A stretch of DNA of 64,000 nt. Origin: Hwangdonia lutea. Lineage in GTDB: Bacteria > Bacteroidota > Bacteroidia > Flavobacteriales > Flavobacteriaceae. Under the pieces are notes generated by a model. The model saw only the letters and a program-made list of their open reading frames with translations. It ran no database searches and was not told where the DNA came from. Positions 1 to 9,586 of this stretch are shown one piece after another; position 1 is the stretch's first letter, and each line of letters begins with the position of its first letter. A program made the position numbers and the translations under genes. The stretch covers positions 1,274,501-1,338,500 of the forward strand of contig NZ_CP136521.1 in NCBI RefSeq assembly GCF_032814565.1. Reading direction: 5' to 3'.

Positions 1-1
1 A

Positions 2-2422
2 TTTACGGTAAAAACGGCTGGCAATTCAGAAGCTTCAGTAAGTTGTACCGCTATTAATTTTAATGAATGGCATCATATTACAGGAATTTATAATAGTACA
101 TCCGGCGCCATTACCATTTATGTGGATGGCACATTATTAAGCTCTGGCAATGTAGGAAGTACGGGGGCAGTTATTGAAAATACAGTCAATTCCAATGGAA
201 ATTTTGAAGTTGGTCGACGCTCAAGCAACCTAAGCAATAAGCTATACTTTAAAGGTGATATTGACGAAGTACGAGTGTTCAACACGTCATTAACAAGCGA
301 GCAAGTACAAAAAATGGTGTATCAAGAAATTGAAGAAAACACAGTAACCAATAATGTAAAAGGTGTCATTGCTAAAAAGGATATTGAAGACACCTCTACT
401 GGAGCAAAAGTACCATGGGCAAACTTAATAGCCTATTACCCAATGACGGATATTAAAATGGGTACAACCTCGGATTATTCCAGCAATAATGAAAAACTTT
501 ATTTAAATTATATCAATACCGTTCAAGACCAAACCGCGCCCATGCCTTATCAAACAGCATCTAATGGTGCATGGACCTCGCAATCTACATGGTTGCATGG
601 CGATGTATGGGATATAGAAAATATAGCAAACAATAAAGATTGGAGTATTGTAAAAATTGGTAGCGATGTATCAGCTTGTCATCCAATAAAAACGGTTGGA
701 CTAGTTGTTGATTCGGGACATTCATTAAATGTTCAAAGTGATAATTTAGTAGAAAACTCTTGGTATTTAGAGTTAAACGGAACCCTTAATTTAGAAGACG
801 ATTCGCAATTAATTCAAACCGAACACAGCGATTTAGTAACCTCGGCCGTAGGCAAAATTTTAAGAAGACAAGAAGGCACCTCTAGTATGTACAGGTACAA
901 TTATTGGGCATCACCCGTTGGAGCAATAGGCCTAACAGCTTTAAGCAATAATAACGCAACCACAAACAACCCAAATAACACCGCTTACACTCTTAACTCA
1001 CTAAAAGATGAAATGGGAATTAACTTCTCTTTTACTTCGAGTCACCACGAAATGGGTAAAATAAGCACCTATTGGTTATACACTTATATTAACGGGTTAA
1101 CCTATTGGGATTGGGCGGTATTAGACACTAATACACCCATTGAGCCAGGGGTTGGCTATACCCAAAAAGGCACTGGAAATGCAGGCTTAGAACAACAATA
1201 TACTTTTGAAGGGAAACCAAACAACGGCACCATTTTAATAAACGTAACCGATAAAGGAGGCCCAGGCTCGGAACCATCGGTTTCAAAAACCGAGTATCTT
1301 TTAGGAAACCCGTATCCATCAGCATTAGACATTCATAAATTTATAGATGATAATGCAGGTGTTATTGATGGCACCTTGCAGCTATGGCAACAATGGGCAG
1401 GAGATTCACATCAGCTCAGGGACTATGAAGGTGGTTATGCCCAAGTAAATAAAACAGGATCCATACGGGCCTACCAATTTGTGGGTATTGAAGGCGCAAA
1501 CAATGGCTCTCAAGACGGCACCATAACGCCATCAAGATATTTGCCCGTTGGTCAAGGATTTATAACCGAAATTGTAGGCAACGGCCATGTGGAATTTAAC
1601 AATTCGCAACGTGTTTTTATAAAAGAAGCAGATGCCGATGGTACTTATAACAACGGATCTTCATTTTTCAGAAATGGAAATGACAAAACAAAAAACAAAA
1701 ACGTTTCAGCAAAAAATAATGAGCAAAATGAATTTAAAAAAATGCGATTGGAGCTAAACGCGGTATCGGGTCCTGCAACAAGGCGAGAGTTGCTGTTAGG
1801 GTTTAGCAACGAAACCACAGATGGATTCGATTATGGCTATGAAGCTGAATGTACTGATTCTAATAACAACGATTTAAATCTGAATTTTGAAGGTAAAAAC
1901 ATGAACATACAAGCGTATAGCGATATTACCAATGAGAAGGTAGTGGCTTTAAACTTTAAATCATCAGACACCAATACTTTTGAAATTAAAATGACGGAAA
2001 CCGAAAACATCGATGAAACCCAAGAAATTTATCTAAGAGACAATTTAACTGGCACTTACTTCGATTTAACAGAAAATCAACCATACAGCTTTACATCAGA
2101 GCAAGGAAAGTTTAATAAGAGATTTGAAATCGTTTTTCAATCCGAACAAAAAAGCTTAAGCATTGAAGAAAGCAAGCATCATGAAAACTTTGTGTACTTT
2201 CAAAACAAAACAAACACTTTGTTTGCTAAAAAATTAAGTGCTGCGGTAAACAATTTAGCGGTAATTAGCATGAAAGGGCAAACGGTTTTCGAGCTTCAAA
2301 ATGTTACTCAAACAACGTTAAACAATGGGCTAAAACTAGTCAATATGGCCACTGGAACTTATATAGTGTGCTTAAGAACAGAAGATCATCAAGTAATTAC
2401 CAAAAAAATTATTATTCATTAA
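2..2422 (+). CDS. LamG-domain, T9SS-sorted surface protein (5' end outside window)
   Basis: The reading frame is open from base 2, so the gene begins upstream of the window; the GTG at 122 is not a real start. The first ~100 residues end a concanavalin/LamG-like jelly roll (typical pieces: NEWHHITGIY, ITIYVDGT, GDIDEVRVFNTSLTSEQV). A long middle part has the layout seen in Bacteroidota surface proteins with repeated glycine/aspartate-rich beta structure, and the last ~85 residues form a type IX secretion sorting domain (VYFQNKTNTLFAK ... NGLKLVNMATGTYIVCL ... KKIIIH). The product is therefore expected to be exported through Sec and T9SS and anchored on or released from the cell surface. Ligand unknown; LamG domains commonly bind glycans or protein. 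A strong terminator follows. Confidence 0.85.
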   Translation, partial: FTVKTAGNSEASVSCTAINFNEWHHITGIYNSTSGAITIYVDGTLLSSGNVGSTGAVIENTVNSNGNFEVGRRSSNLSNKLYFKGDIDEVRVFNTSLTSEQVQKMVYQEIEENTVTNNVKGVIAKKDIEDTSTGAKVPWANLIAYYPMTDIKMGTTSDYSSNNEKLYLNYINTVQDQTAPMPYQTASNGAWTSQSTWLHGDVWDIENIANNKDWSIVKIGSDVSACHPIKTVGLVVDSGHSLNVQSDNLVENSWYLELNGTLNLEDDSQLIQTEHSDLVTSAVGKILRRQEGTSSMYRYNYWASPVGAIGLTALSNNNATTNNPNNTAYTLNSLKDEMGINFSFTSSHHEMGKISTYWLYTYINGLTYWDWAVLDTNTPIEPGVGYTQKGTGNAGLEQQYTFEGKPNNGTILINVTDKGGPGSEPSVSKTEYLLGNPYPSALDIHKFIDDNAGVIDGTLQLWQQWAGDSHQLRDYEGGYAQVNKTGSIRAYQFVGIEGANNGSQDGTITPSRYLPVGQGFITEIVGNGHVEFNNSQRVFIKEADADGTYNNGSSFFRNGNDKTKNKNVSAKNNEQNEFKKMRLELNAVSGPATRRELLLGFSNETTDGFDYGYEAECTDSNNNDLNLNFEGKNMNIQAYSDITNEKVVALNFKSSDTNTFEIKMTETENIDETQEIYLRDNLTGTYFDLTENQPYSFTSEQGKFNKRFEIVFQSEQKSLSIEESKHHENFVYFQNKTNTLFAKKLSAAVNNLAVISMKGQTVFELQNVTQTTLNNGLKLVNMATGTYIVCLRTEDHQVITKKIIIH

Positions 2423-2442
2423 TTTTAGATTGAATAAAAATG

Positions 2443-2474
2443 AAAAAGCCAAAACCTAGGTTTTGGCTTTTTTT
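2443..2474 (+). terminator. Rho-independent terminator after the LamG/T9SS gene
   Basis: Perfect inverted repeat AAAAAGCCAAAACC / GGTTTTGGCTTTTT with a 2-base centre, running into a T tract. It separates the surface-protein gene from ileS. Confidence 0.9.
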
Positions 2475-2500
2475 TATAATAAAAATTATATATAATTCCT

Positions 2501-2508
2501 TAAATTCG
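2501..2508 (+). promoter_or_regulatory. Possible -7 element for ileS (TAAATTCG)
   Basis: TAAATTCG resembles the Bacteroidota -7 consensus TAnnTTTG with one change and lies about 25 bases before the ileS ATG. No convincing TTG at -33 was seen, so this is tentative. Confidence 0.4.
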
Positions 2509-2532
2509 CGAACTTATTAGAATCAACAATAA

Positions 2533-5500
2533 ATGAGCGCTAAATTTCCTGAATATAAAGGACTTGACTTACCAAATGTAGCAAACGAGATACTACAGTA
2601 TTGGCAAGATAACAACATCTTCGAAAAAAGTGTAACAACCAGAGAAGGTAGCAAACCGTATGTGTTTTACGAAGGACCTCCATCGGCAAACGGATTACCG
2701 GGAGTGCACCACGTTTTAGCACGCGCTATTAAAGATATATTTCCACGGTACAAAACCATGAAGGGTTACCAAGTAAAGCGTAAAGCTGGTTGGGATACTC
2801 ACGGTTTACCCATTGAGTTGGGTGTTGAAAAAGAACTGGGAATTACCAAAGAGGATATTGGTAAAACCATTTCGGTTGAAGATTATAATGCCGCCTGCCG
2901 TAAAGCCGTAATGCGCTATACCGATGTGTGGAACGACCTGACTGAAAAAATGGGCTATTGGGTAGATATGGACAACCCGTACATTACCTACGAACCCAAA
3001 TACATGGAATCGGTTTGGTGGTTGTTAAAACAGATTTACAACAAATCGTTAATTTATAAGGGTTATACCATTCAGCCGTATTCGCCAAAGGCCGGAACAG
3101 GATTAAGCTCACACGAGCTGAATCAACCCGGTACGTATCAAGATGTAACAGATACAACGGTTGTGGCGCAGTTTAAAGCCAATAAAAATTCACTTCCAGA
3201 CTTTTTGCAAAACGAAGGCGATATTTACTTTTTAGCCTGGACCACCACACCGTGGACCCTTCCAAGTAACACCGCGCTTACCGTTGGGCCAAAAATCGAT
3301 TATGTTTTAGTTGAAACATTTAATCAATATACATTTCAGCCTATTAAAGTTGTTTTAGCAAAACCTTTGGTTGCAAAACAATTTACAGGAAAGTTTAAAC
3401 AAGTTGAAGAAAAATCAGAAATAGGGGCTTATAAAAAAGAAGACAAAAAGATTCCTTACAGAGTTATTGCTGAATGTAAAGGGAAAGATTTGTTAGGCAT
3501 AACTTACGAGCAATTGCTGCCTTTTGCCTTACCAAACGATAATCCAGAAAATGCATTTCGGGTTATTTCTGGCGATTTCGTAACCACCGAAGATGGTACT
3601 GGAATAGTACACACTGCACCAACCTTTGGTGCCGACGATGCTTTGGTTGCCAAACAAGCCACCCCAGAAGTGCCACCCATGTTGGTGAAAGACGAGAATG
3701 GCAACTTAGTACCATTGGTAGATTTACAAGGCCGTTTCCGTCCAGAAATGGGCGAATACGCCGGTAAATACGTAAAGAATGAATATTATCCCGAGGGCGA
3801 AGCACCAGAAAAATCTGTTGATATCGAGCTTGCCATCCAATTAAAAACAGAAAACAAAGCCTTTAAGGTTGAAAAATATAAACACAGTTACCCAAACTGT
3901 TGGCGTACCGACAAACCCATCTTGTACTATCCGCTAGATTCTTGGTTTATAAAGGTTACCGATGTAAAAGATCGTATGCACGAGCTTAACGAAACCATCA
4001 ATTGGAAACCAAAAAGTACAGGCGACGGACGTTTTGGAAACTGGCTTGCCAATGCTAACGATTGGAACTTATCACGATCGCGGTATTGGGGTATTCCGTT
4101 ACCAATTTGGAGGACTGAAGATGGTAAAGAAGAAATTTGTATCGGTTCGGTTGAAGAATTAAAAAACGAAATGCAAAAGGCTGTTACAGCAGGTGTTTTA
4201 GAAAAAGATATATTTGTTGATTTTGAAGTTGGAAACAATTCCGAGGCTAACTATGCAAAAATCGATTTACACAAAAACATTGTTGATGATATTGTTTTAG
4301 TTTCTAAAACAGGCCAAAAAATGTTCCGCGAAAGCGATTTAATCGATGTGTGGTTCGACTCAGGTAGCATGCCTTATGCACAGTGGCACTACCCGTTTGA
4401 AAACAACGATTTAATAGATAAAGGCACAACATTTCCAGCCGATTTTATAGCCGAAGGTGTCGATCAAACCCGTGGATGGTTTTATACATTACACGCCATA
4501 GCGACCATGGTTTTTGATTCTGTGGCTTACAAAAACGTGGTGTCTAACGGATTGGTATTGGATAAAAACGGACAAAAAATGTCCAAACGCTTAGGAAATG
4601 CCGTCGATCCGTTTGAAACTTTAGGAAATTACGGTGCTGATGCAACGCGTTGGTACATGATTAGCAATGCCAACCCATGGGACAATTTAAAATTCGATTT
4701 AGAAGGTATTGAAGAAGTTAAGCGCAAGTTTTTCGGAACGCTTTACAATACGTATTCATTCTTTCAACTGTATACAAATTTAGATAATTTCACCTATTCT
4801 GAGGCTGACATTCCTTTAGACGAACGTCCAGAAATAGACCGTTGGATTTTATCTGAATTGCACACGCTTATCAAAAAAGTGGATGTATTTTATGCCGATT
4901 ACGAGCCCACTAAAGCCGCACGGGCCATATCGAACTTTACGCAAGATTATGTAAGCAATTGGTTTGTACGTTTAAGCCGAAGACGTTTTTGGAAGGGCGA
5001 TTATCTGCAAGATAAAATCTCAGCCTACCAAACGCTTTATACTTGCATGGAAACCATTGCAAAATTAGGTGCGCCTATTGCCCCGTTTTTTATGGATAGG
5101 TTGTATCTGGATTTAAATGCGGTAACTAAAAAAGAATCGTTTGAAAGCGTGCATTTGGCTGAATTCCCAAAATTTGACTCCAGTTTTGTCGATAAGAGTT
5201 TAGAGCGCAAAATGGAAGCGGCCCAAACAATATCCTCATTGGTATTGTCGTTAAGAGCCAAAGAGAAGATTAAAGTACGTCAACCACTTCAAAAAATAAT
5301 GATTCCTGTTGATAGTGCGCAACAAAAAGAAGAAATTTTAGCGATTTCGGAATTAATAAAACACGAAGTAAACGTTAAGGAAATTGAGCTTTTAGACGAT
5401 GCTTCAGAGGTATTGGTTAAGCAAATAAAACCTAACTTTAAAGCTTTAGGCCCACGCTTTGGAAAAGATATGAAAGCTATTGCCAATGCAGTTTCCAACT

Positions 5501-5937
5501 TTACATCAGAAGATATTAACAAAATGGAACAAATTGGCAGTTTAGATGTTGCAGTTAACGGAAAAATGATTACTTTAGAACGGGCAGATGTAGAAATTAC
5601 CTCGCAAGATATTGAAGGTTGGTTGGTTGCAAACGAAGGTGCATTAACAGTAGCTTTAGATGTAACGCTTACCGACGATTTAAAAAGGGAAGGCGTGGCC
5701 AGAGAGCTGATAAACCGTATACAAAATTTACGTAAAGATTCTGGTTTTGAAGTCACAGATCGAATAGATGTAACGCTTCAAAAAGATATAAATATTGAAA
5801 ACGCTGTAAAACACAATATAGAGTATATTAAAACAGAAACCTTAACCGAAAAATTAGAAATTATGGACCGATTAGATAATGGTATAGATATTGCCTTTGA
5901 TGATGTAAATACCAAATTATTTATTCAAAAACATTAA
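2533..5937 (+). CDS. ileS: Isoleucyl-tRNA synthetase, eukaryote-like type 2
   Basis: Charges tRNA-Ile with isoleucine in the cytoplasm. The 1134-residue length and the sequence style (for example GYQVKRKAGWDTHGLPIE and the long C-terminal extension) fit the type 2, eukaryote-like IleRS group, which is known to be intrinsically mupirocin-tolerant. The KMSKR loop is at residues 682-686. The other class I signature, normally HxGH, reads GVHH here at residues 57-60 (bases 2701-2712): the first and third residues are exchanged. This swapped form is known in some type 2 enzymes. The CP1 editing region (TTTPWTLPSNTAL, about residues 237-250) is present. ATG start follows a spaced leader; a DksA-like gene begins 4 bases after the stop, suggesting cotranscription. 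Confidence 0.97.
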   Translation: MSAKFPEYKGLDLPNVANEILQYWQDNNIFEKSVTTREGSKPYVFYEGPPSANGLPGVHHVLARAIKDIFPRYKTMKGYQVKRKAGWDTHGLPIELGVEKELGITKEDIGKTISVEDYNAACRKAVMRYTDVWNDLTEKMGYWVDMDNPYITYEPKYMESVWWLLKQIYNKSLIYKGYTIQPYSPKAGTGLSSHELNQPGTYQDVTDTTVVAQFKANKNSLPDFLQNEGDIYFLAWTTTPWTLPSNTALTVGPKIDYVLVETFNQYTFQPIKVVLAKPLVAKQFTGKFKQVEEKSEIGAYKKEDKKIPYRVIAECKGKDLLGITYEQLLPFALPNDNPENAFRVISGDFVTTEDGTGIVHTAPTFGADDALVAKQATPEVPPMLVKDENGNLVPLVDLQGRFRPEMGEYAGKYVKNEYYPEGEAPEKSVDIELAIQLKTENKAFKVEKYKHSYPNCWRTDKPILYYPLDSWFIKVTDVKDRMHELNETINWKPKSTGDGRFGNWLANANDWNLSRSRYWGIPLPIWRTEDGKEEICIGSVEELKNEMQKAVTAGVLEKDIFVDFEVGNNSEANYAKIDLHKNIVDDIVLVSKTGQKMFRESDLIDVWFDSGSMPYAQWHYPFENNDLIDKGTTFPADFIAEGVDQTRGWFYTLHAIATMVFDSVAYKNVVSNGLVLDKNGQKMSKRLGNAVDPFETLGNYGADATRWYMISNANPWDNLKFDLEGIEEVKRKFFGTLYNTYSFFQLYTNLDNFTYSEADIPLDERPEIDRWILSELHTLIKKVDVFYADYEPTKAARAISNFTQDYVSNWFVRLSRRRFWKGDYLQDKISAYQTLYTCMETIAKLGAPIAPFFMDRLYLDLNAVTKKESFESVHLAEFPKFDSSFVDKSLERKMEAAQTISSLVLSLRAKEKIKVRQPLQKIMIPVDSAQQKEEILAISELIKHEVNVKEIELLDDASEVLVKQIKPNFKALGPRFGKDMKAIANAVSNFTSEDINKMEQIGSLDVAVNGKMITLERADVEITSQDIEGWLVANEGALTVALDVTLTDDLKREGVARELINRIQNLRKDSGFEVTDRIDVTLQKDINIENAVKHNIEYIKTETLTEKLEIMDRLDNGIDIAFDDVNTKLFIQKH

Positions 5938-5941
5938 GAAC

Positions 5942-6319
5942 ATGAGTACAGATACAGTAAGATATTCAGACAAAGATTTAGCCGATTTTAAAGCACTGAT
6001 ATTGGAAAAAATCGAAAAAGCACAGCACGATTTAGAGCTTATTAAAAGTGCTTACATGAACGACCACAACAACGGTACTGAGGACACATCGCCACAATTT
6101 AAGGCTTTTGATGAGGGTAGTAACGTAATGAGCAAAGAATCGAACTCGCAATTAGCCATTCGTCAAGAAAAGTTTATCCGCGATTTAAAAAATGCACTAA
6201 TCCGCATTGAAAACAAAACCTATGGCATTTGCCGTGTTACAAAAAAACTCATTAACAAAGAGCGCTTAAAATTAGTACCACACGCCACTTTAAGTATTGA
6301 GGCAAAAAACATGCAATAA
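5942..6319 (+). CDS. TraR/DksA-family regulator with degenerate zinc finger
   Basis: 125 residues: an N-terminal helical coiled-coil region (about 8-90) followed by the DksA/TraR C-terminal signature (YGICRVTKKL, then ERLKLVPHATLS). In classic DksA four cysteines bind zinc; here only Cys97 remains and the others are Thr100, Ser118 and Ala121, so the motif cannot bind zinc in the usual way. DksA family proteins enter the RNA polymerase secondary channel and modulate initiation, often with ppGpp; that role is inferred. It sits between ileS (4-base gap) and lspA, and is followed by a strong terminator, so it is likely transcribed with ileS. Confidence 0.9.
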   Translation: MSTDTVRYSDKDLADFKALILEKIEKAQHDLELIKSAYMNDHNNGTEDTSPQFKAFDEGSNVMSKESNSQLAIRQEKFIRDLKNALIRIENKTYGICRVTKKLINKERLKLVPHATLSIEAKNMQ

Positions 6320-6344
6320 TATTTAAGTTAATAAAGCATCATTT

Positions 6345-6380
6345 AAAACGTCTCGTTTTTAAAATTCGAGACGTTTTTTT
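6345..6380 (+). terminator. Terminator after the ileS-dksA-like unit
   Basis: Inverted repeat AAAACGTCTCG / CGAGACGTTTT with a short AT-rich loop followed by seven T. Ends just upstream of lspA, which therefore either has its own promoter or relies on read-through. Confidence 0.88.
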
Positions 6381-6392
6381 ATTAAAAACCTC

Positions 6393-7019
6393 ATGTCGCT
6401 AAAAAAATCCATTATACTTATTGTAATTATTTTGCTCATCGATCAGATTAGTAAAATTTATATAAAAACCCATTTTGCACTTCAAGATTATATCGAGGTA
6501 TTTAGCTGGTTTAAAATTTATTTTATTGAAAACGATGGTATGGCTTGGGGAACAAAAATCAGCGATTTTGTATCGTTTATAGACGATAGAACAGCCAAAG
6601 TAGCCTTAACCCTATTTAGAATTGTAGCCATTTTTGGCATAGGATATTGGTTACACGATGTGATAAAAAAGCAAAGTCCCAAAGTGTTGATTTTAGCCAT
6701 TGCTCTAATTTTTGCAGGCGCCTTGGGCAACATTATCGATTCGGTTTTTTATGGTGTTTTGTTTGACGACAGCTACAGTCAAGTCGCTACGTTTTTACCA
6801 AAAGCAGGCGGTTACGATGCACTTTTACACGGTAAAGTAGTCGATATGCTGTATTTCCCAATCTGGAAAGGCTACTTACCAGAATGGCTGCCCTTTTTTG
6901 GCGGTGATTATTTTACGTTTTTCGAACCTGTTTTTAATATCGCCGATATGGCCATAAGCACTGGGTTTATAATGCTTATTGTGTTTAATAAAAAGGCGTT
7001 TCAGAAAAAAGAAACTTAA
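6393..7019 (+). CDS. lspA: Lipoprotein signal peptidase II
   Basis: Inner-membrane aspartic protease that removes signal peptides from diacylated prolipoproteins. Family motifs are visible: N-terminal membrane helix with LLIDQISKIYI, ENDGMAWG, GALGNIIDSV carrying one catalytic Asp, KVVDMLYFP, and FNIADMAIS carrying the second catalytic Asp. At 208 residues it is longer than the E. coli enzyme (164) because of a roughly 35-residue insertion between GNIID and VVD, which is usual in Bacteroidota. The ATG lies only 13 bases after the preceding terminator stem. The window encodes many lipoproteins that would be its substrates. Confidence 0.96.
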   Translation: MSLKKSIILIVIILLIDQISKIYIKTHFALQDYIEVFSWFKIYFIENDGMAWGTKISDFVSFIDDRTAKVALTLFRIVAIFGIGYWLHDVIKKQSPKVLILAIALIFAGALGNIIDSVFYGVLFDDSYSQVATFLPKAGGYDALLHGKVVDMLYFPIWKGYLPEWLPFFGGDYFTFFEPVFNIADMAISTGFIMLIVFNKKAFQKKET

Positions 7020-7097
7020 TTTTGTTTTTTTTAAGTAGGTATTTTTCTACTTCAAACGGAATTGCTATATTTAAGTTTTCTACCAAACCCTCAATTA

Positions 7098-8984
7098 ATG
7101 AAAATTAAATATTTGCTATTGCTCTCAAGCTTATTATTTGTTTCAAAAGCTGCTTTTTCCCAAAACACCTTCGATATTATTTTTAATGGCAATGATAGAA
7201 ATCAGGAATGCAAAGCCTGTATTCATGCATTTCGTCAAAAACCCAAAGAAGTCAGGTATTCGATTAAAAGAGAAAACGACGATCTATATTTTGAGATCAA
7301 CGATAAAAATTGGTTCAATTCAGTATTTATAAATGCCGGCGATGGTATTGCCGTGGATGTTGTTTCGAAAGGAAGATATGATTGCAATATTCCGTCCATC
7401 AAAAACTATCAAATCAAAGGGCTTTTACTTAAACCCGTTTATTCCGAAGCGTTAAAAAGAGGCTTAACGGTTAATGCTGAAAACATTTTTCGGGTAAAGG
7501 TTGGCAAAATACCTAAAAACTTACTTAAACACGAGTTAGAATACAACATCCTGTTTTTGGGCAATAAAAACCTGTGCCGTTATTACGTAACTTACGATTT
7601 GGATTACTATTCGTGGGATTTACTCGACATGGGCATGTACTTGGATAATTTAACCTACGATACAAAGCAAATTAGGGCATCGGCTAAAGAAGGCTTTGCC
7701 ATTAGAAATAAGACATTGAAATTTGTAATTCCCTTTAAAAAAAATAAATCGAATTATTCTCAAGCCGATATAAAACCCATTTATGATTCCTTAAGAATAA
7801 CAGACTTCGATATTAAATCTTTAAATATCAAGGCCTACTCTTCCATAGAAGGGATATCGAAGCGAAATATCGAACTACAGGAACAACGTGCAAAAAGTAT
7901 AGTTGCTGCATTACAAACGTTTCAAAAACCAACCATTAAAACCGTAGTTTCTGCATCGGAAAACTGGGTAGAATTTTTTAATGATATTGATGGCACCCCG
8001 TATGAGCATTTAAAAACGCTGACCAAAAAAGACGTTAGAAAAAAAATAGCGGGAACCGTATCGAGAGAAATGGAGTATCTCTTAAAAAACCATCGGAAGG
8101 CTGTTGTAGAATTAGAACTGGAAAAGAAAGAACGAAACATTGGAAAGTCTGCCAATATGCTATTAGCAGAGTTTAATCAGGCCATAACCGATGATAACAT
8201 AGATGAAGCCAAAGCTATTCAAAATTCAATTTTCGAAAAGATAAAATCGCATGAAACCGCTCCGGCCATTTTACAAAAAATGGATATTCCAAAAGAAGCT
8301 AAATACGCTAAATTGATTAATAAAAATGCGGCGTATAAATATATGTTGAATGAAAGGCAGGCCTTAATTGTGTACAACGAATTGCTCAACCTTGAAAAAA
8401 TTGCGCCTAATAACAAAGAGATAAAGTATAACCTTGTCGCTCTTGAAATCATGCTTTGGCGGTACAAAGCTATTGATATTGATGAATCTGAGTTGGTAAA
8501 AAACATAAATGCTTTAAAAAAACACGGCATTCACCGATCGCTTATTTCTAGAATGATGGCGAATTTTCATATCGTAATAGCCGAAAAATTTATGAAAAAC
8601 AGGGATTTTGACAACAAAGACAAATCGGTTTCTTATGTGAATAAAAGATATAAAAAGTTCCCTTTATCTGATTACGATTATTTGAGCTTAGCTCAGTTTT
8701 TCAGCATTTACGGCAATTCCAATTTAGCCGTGAAACTATTGGAAAGAAAAGCCAGAACCATTGATATTGATGAAGATTTACTGTTCTATTATTTAAACCT
8801 AACCTTAATTGATGAAAGTTTAACCAACGACCCCAATTACCGAACCATTATGCTTAATGCGATAAACATGAATAAAACGCGTTTTTGCAAATTGTTCAAT
8901 GCGGTGGAAGATGGTGGTGTAACCTTTCAGTTATTGGATAACGCATATTTAAGAAATACCTATTGCGAGAATTGCAACGACTAA
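7098..8984 (+). CDS. Secreted protein with OmpA-like segment, function unknown
   Basis: The ATG at 7098 is preferred over a start at 7062 because it begins a clear signal peptide (MKIKYLLLLSSLLFVSKAAFS). The mature protein of ~605 residues starts with a beta-rich section containing a CKAC motif (Cys38, Cys41). Residues about 205-300 resemble an OmpA C-terminal fold, with the typical AYSS-x-EG ... N-x2-L-x3-RA-x-SIV pattern, which would suggest peptidoglycan contact. The rest is helical and repeat-like (TPR-like), ending in a second Cys-x2-Cys (CENC). It is not a family I can name. Its stop codon overlaps the convergent folate gene by four bases. Probable location is periplasm or inner face of the outer membrane. 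Confidence 0.7.
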   Translation: MKIKYLLLLSSLLFVSKAAFSQNTFDIIFNGNDRNQECKACIHAFRQKPKEVRYSIKRENDDLYFEINDKNWFNSVFINAGDGIAVDVVSKGRYDCNIPSIKNYQIKGLLLKPVYSEALKRGLTVNAENIFRVKVGKIPKNLLKHELEYNILFLGNKNLCRYYVTYDLDYYSWDLLDMGMYLDNLTYDTKQIRASAKEGFAIRNKTLKFVIPFKKNKSNYSQADIKPIYDSLRITDFDIKSLNIKAYSSIEGISKRNIELQEQRAKSIVAALQTFQKPTIKTVVSASENWVEFFNDIDGTPYEHLKTLTKKDVRKKIAGTVSREMEYLLKNHRKAVVELELEKKERNIGKSANMLLAEFNQAITDDNIDEAKAIQNSIFEKIKSHETAPAILQKMDIPKEAKYAKLINKNAAYKYMLNERQALIVYNELLNLEKIAPNNKEIKYNLVALEIMLWRYKAIDIDESELVKNINALKKHGIHRSLISRMMANFHIVIAEKFMKNRDFDNKDKSVSYVNKRYKKFPLSDYDYLSLAQFFSIYGNSNLAVKLLERKARTIDIDEDLLFYYLNLTLIDESLTNDPNYRTIMLNAINMNKTRFCKLFNAVEDGGVTFQLLDNAYLRNTYCENCND

Positions 8985-9544
8985 AATGTGTAAATGGTAT
9001 CGGGCGTCACGCAGTAATCCAATTTAATATCGCCCTCATAAATCCCTTCAATGTCTTCTTCAACACTAAAAAGAGACAATCCAATTTTAATGGTTTCCGG
9101 TTTGCAGTTGGCCAAAAAATTATCGTAAAACCCCTTGCCGTAACCCACCCGATTACCGTGTTTGTCAAAGGCCAAAAGCGGCACAAAAACGACATCAATT
9201 TTTTTATCGTCAATCGCTATGCCGTCAACAGGTTCGGGAATGCCCCAAGCGCTTTTCTTAATTACCGTATTGTCGGTCAACAAATAATTGATTAGAGAGG
9301 TATCCTTAAATTTACATTTCGATACCACAATGTTTTTATCTTTTCCGGAAAGAATGTTTAAAATATAATCGGTGTTAATTTCTTTCAGCTCTTCAATCGA
9401 TAAAAAAATATGATAAAACGTGTGCTCCCAAATGGGTAAGTTTAATGTTTTGTTGGCAATAGCAATACTTAAATCGTCTAACTGCTTTGCCGATAAATCT
9501 TCTCGAAGTGTTTTATATTTTTTTCTTAATTCTGATTTGGTCAT
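8981..9544 (-). CDS. 5-formyltetrahydrofolate cyclo-ligase
   Basis: ATP-dependent conversion of 5-formyl-THF to 5,10-methenyl-THF in one-carbon metabolism. Family signs over 187 residues: N-terminal MTKSELRKKYKTLRE (ATP/phosphate contacts), the FLSIEELKEINT segment, the DVVFVPLLAFDKHGNRVGYG stretch and the hallmark GYGKGFYD loop, ending with DYCVTPDTI. Length matches the family. Convergent with the upstream plus-strand gene, their stop codons overlapping (TAA on plus, TAG on minus). Confidence 0.93.
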   Translation of the reverse strand: MTKSELRKKYKTLREDLSAKQLDDLSIAIANKTLNLPIWEHTFYHIFLSIEELKEINTDYILNILSGKDKNIVVSKCKFKDTSLINYLLTDNTVIKKSAWGIPEPVDGIAIDDKKIDVVFVPLLAFDKHGNRVGYGKGFYDNFLANCKPETIKIGLSLFSVEEDIEGIYEGDIKLDYCVTPDTIYTF

Positions 9545-9586
9545 GCTTACTCGATTTGAAACCTAATAGGTCTGTTTTTTTTAACG

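Noticed and set aside
5289-5756. 155-codon antisense open frame inside ileS
   Set aside because: Fully within a well-supported gene, low-complexity serine-rich translation and no family pattern; a codon-usage shadow.
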